A stretch of 64,000 nt of DNA, taken from assembly GCF_014633365.1 (NCBI RefSeq), contig NC_068349.1:14956753-15020752 (forward strand). The letters are read 5' to 3'. The stretch's first letter is position 1. Each line of letters begins with the position of its first letter. The notes beneath the pieces were generated by a model that saw nothing but the letters and a program-made list of their open reading frames with translations, was not told the DNA's origin and did not search any database. The position numbers and the translations under genes were made by a program. Below are positions 62,986 to 64,000 of the stretch, piece after piece. The stretch is from Diospyros lotus. Its lineage: Eukaryota > Streptophyta > Magnoliopsida > Ericales > Ebenaceae.

Positions 62986-63119
62986 CATTCTATCATTTTT
63001 GTCTCTACAAACCTCAAACAATCAGTTAGAAATTCATAATTTCTCCTCATGTTGTCTAAAGATAATTTAATACTCTAAAAAGTAAAGACAAATTGCATAT
63101 AATGAGTTGTAACAGCCAT

Positions 63120-63560
63120 AATTTTTAAATTCAGACAGATGTTACCCGAGTAGTACAAACTTGTGTTTACTTGAGTAAGATTGATCTTTACTTGACAATA
63201 TAAATTTTGTAATTGATTATTTTTACTACTTACTCGAGTACAAACTACCTTTTACTCAATTAAATTTTTGTCACAAAAAAATTTAGCATATACTCAATTA
63301 TAGAAGGCTACCTACTTGAATACATAAGGATCTTTACTCAAATACAAATTTTCATACTCAATTAAACTTTCGATCCAGAGACTTGGCATATCTTTAACAC
63401 TTATTTACTTTATTACAAAAATAATTTACTCAAATATATAATATGCAGTACTCGATTATAAGATTAAATACTTGCATACAAATTTTATCCAAAGCTTAAC
63501 ATAATTTTTAAGAAAACATACTCGATTACAAAGGTAATTTACTCGAGTATAAATGGATCT
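63120..63560. repeat. ACTCGAGT-type palindrome array
   Basis: About fifteen degenerate TACTCGAGTA/ACTCAATTA units spaced 15-45 bp, the same motif family as 11,030-11,205. Confidence 0.75.
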
Positions 63561-63873
63561 ATGGGACCCCACCCAGATTCCCTAAAGAAAAGAAAAAAAA
63601 AAAAAAAGGAATGACAGACTTGTCATGCATACACACCTGGATTCACATATACCTAGTAATGAACTTGACAACGGAAGCGAAAATCACAACCTAGGCATGC
63701 ATCTCGAAACACAATTGGCCTACAAGGGTATAAGGTTTACATATATACAAGCTAACTAAAAACTCAAAAGATACATTAACTTATCATACAACTTTACCCT
63801 ATGATAAGGTCAACATGGATTACCCTGTACACCATCTACTCAGTAGGTCCGACACTACTAGACTCACCCTCAA

Positions 63874-63973
63874 NNNNNNNNNNNNNNNNNNNNNNNNNNN
63901 NNNNNNNNNNNNNNNNNNNNNNNNNNNNNNNNNNNNNNNNNNNNNNNNNNNNNNNNNNNNNNNNNNNNNNNNN
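63874..63973. other. Assembly gap (100 N)
   Basis: Exactly 100 N, the usual placeholder for a gap of unknown size. The open frame that runs through it is meaningless. Confidence 0.99.
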
Positions 63974-64000
63974 TCCAAAAACATATATTTGAATGCAGAT

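Noticed and set aside
63801..63992. 63-codon open frame
   Set aside because: Half of it is the N gap.

Overview
The window is nuclear DNA from a flowering plant, probably a eudicot with a repeat-rich genome. The signs are plant-type split exons, plant LTR retrotransposon families, an RTE-type LINE, hAT and Mutator-like MITEs, Au-like SINEs, a Helitron and a stretch that looks like plant mitochondrial DNA. A run of 100 N at 63,874-63,973 is an assembly gap. I cannot name the species.

The only cellular gene I can support is on the minus strand: an SPX-MFS membrane protein of the PHT5/VPT vacuolar phosphate transporter family. Nine coding exons lie between 43,609 (ATG) and 8,492, and a likely 5'-UTR exon ends at 44,758. 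The splice phases agree throughout and give about 619 codons with no stop. The conserved last exon (about 80 residues in the family) is not visible and probably lies left of base 1. Coding sequence is under 2 kb; four introns have grown to 7-8 kb each through insertions.

Layout. 1-7,186: decayed Ty3/gypsy element (minus), its gag split by a 2 kb non-autonomous hAT element. 8,492-10,323: exons 9 and 8. Intron 7 (10,324-18,242): copia fragment, probable NUMT, and LTR- and MITE-like debris. Intron 6 (18,428-26,541): a nest of a hAT transposase relic, a hAT-type non-autonomous element, an RTE LINE and a solo LTR, then two copia tails and a second hAT relic. Intron 5 (26,844-33,953): a Mutator-like MITE and an old copia element carrying two MITEs. 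33,954-35,176: exons 5 to 3. Intron 2 (35,177-42,284): a SINE and a young, nearly intact copia element. 42,285-44,900: exons 2 and 1, a SINE, the 5' UTR and the promoter region. 45,400-64,000: no gene recognised; LTR remnants, a Helitron with a duplicated 5' end and internal tandem repeats (47,960-51,707), two solo LTRs (52,640-55,818 and 58,458-60,611), a second copy of the TAGGGGTG-type hAT family (61,178-62,324) and more LTR debris.

I found no convincing new biological system. The most informative features are the expanded but intact phosphate-transporter gene with a missing 3' end, the four-deep insertion nest with target-site duplications at two levels, and the Helitron with two 5' termini.
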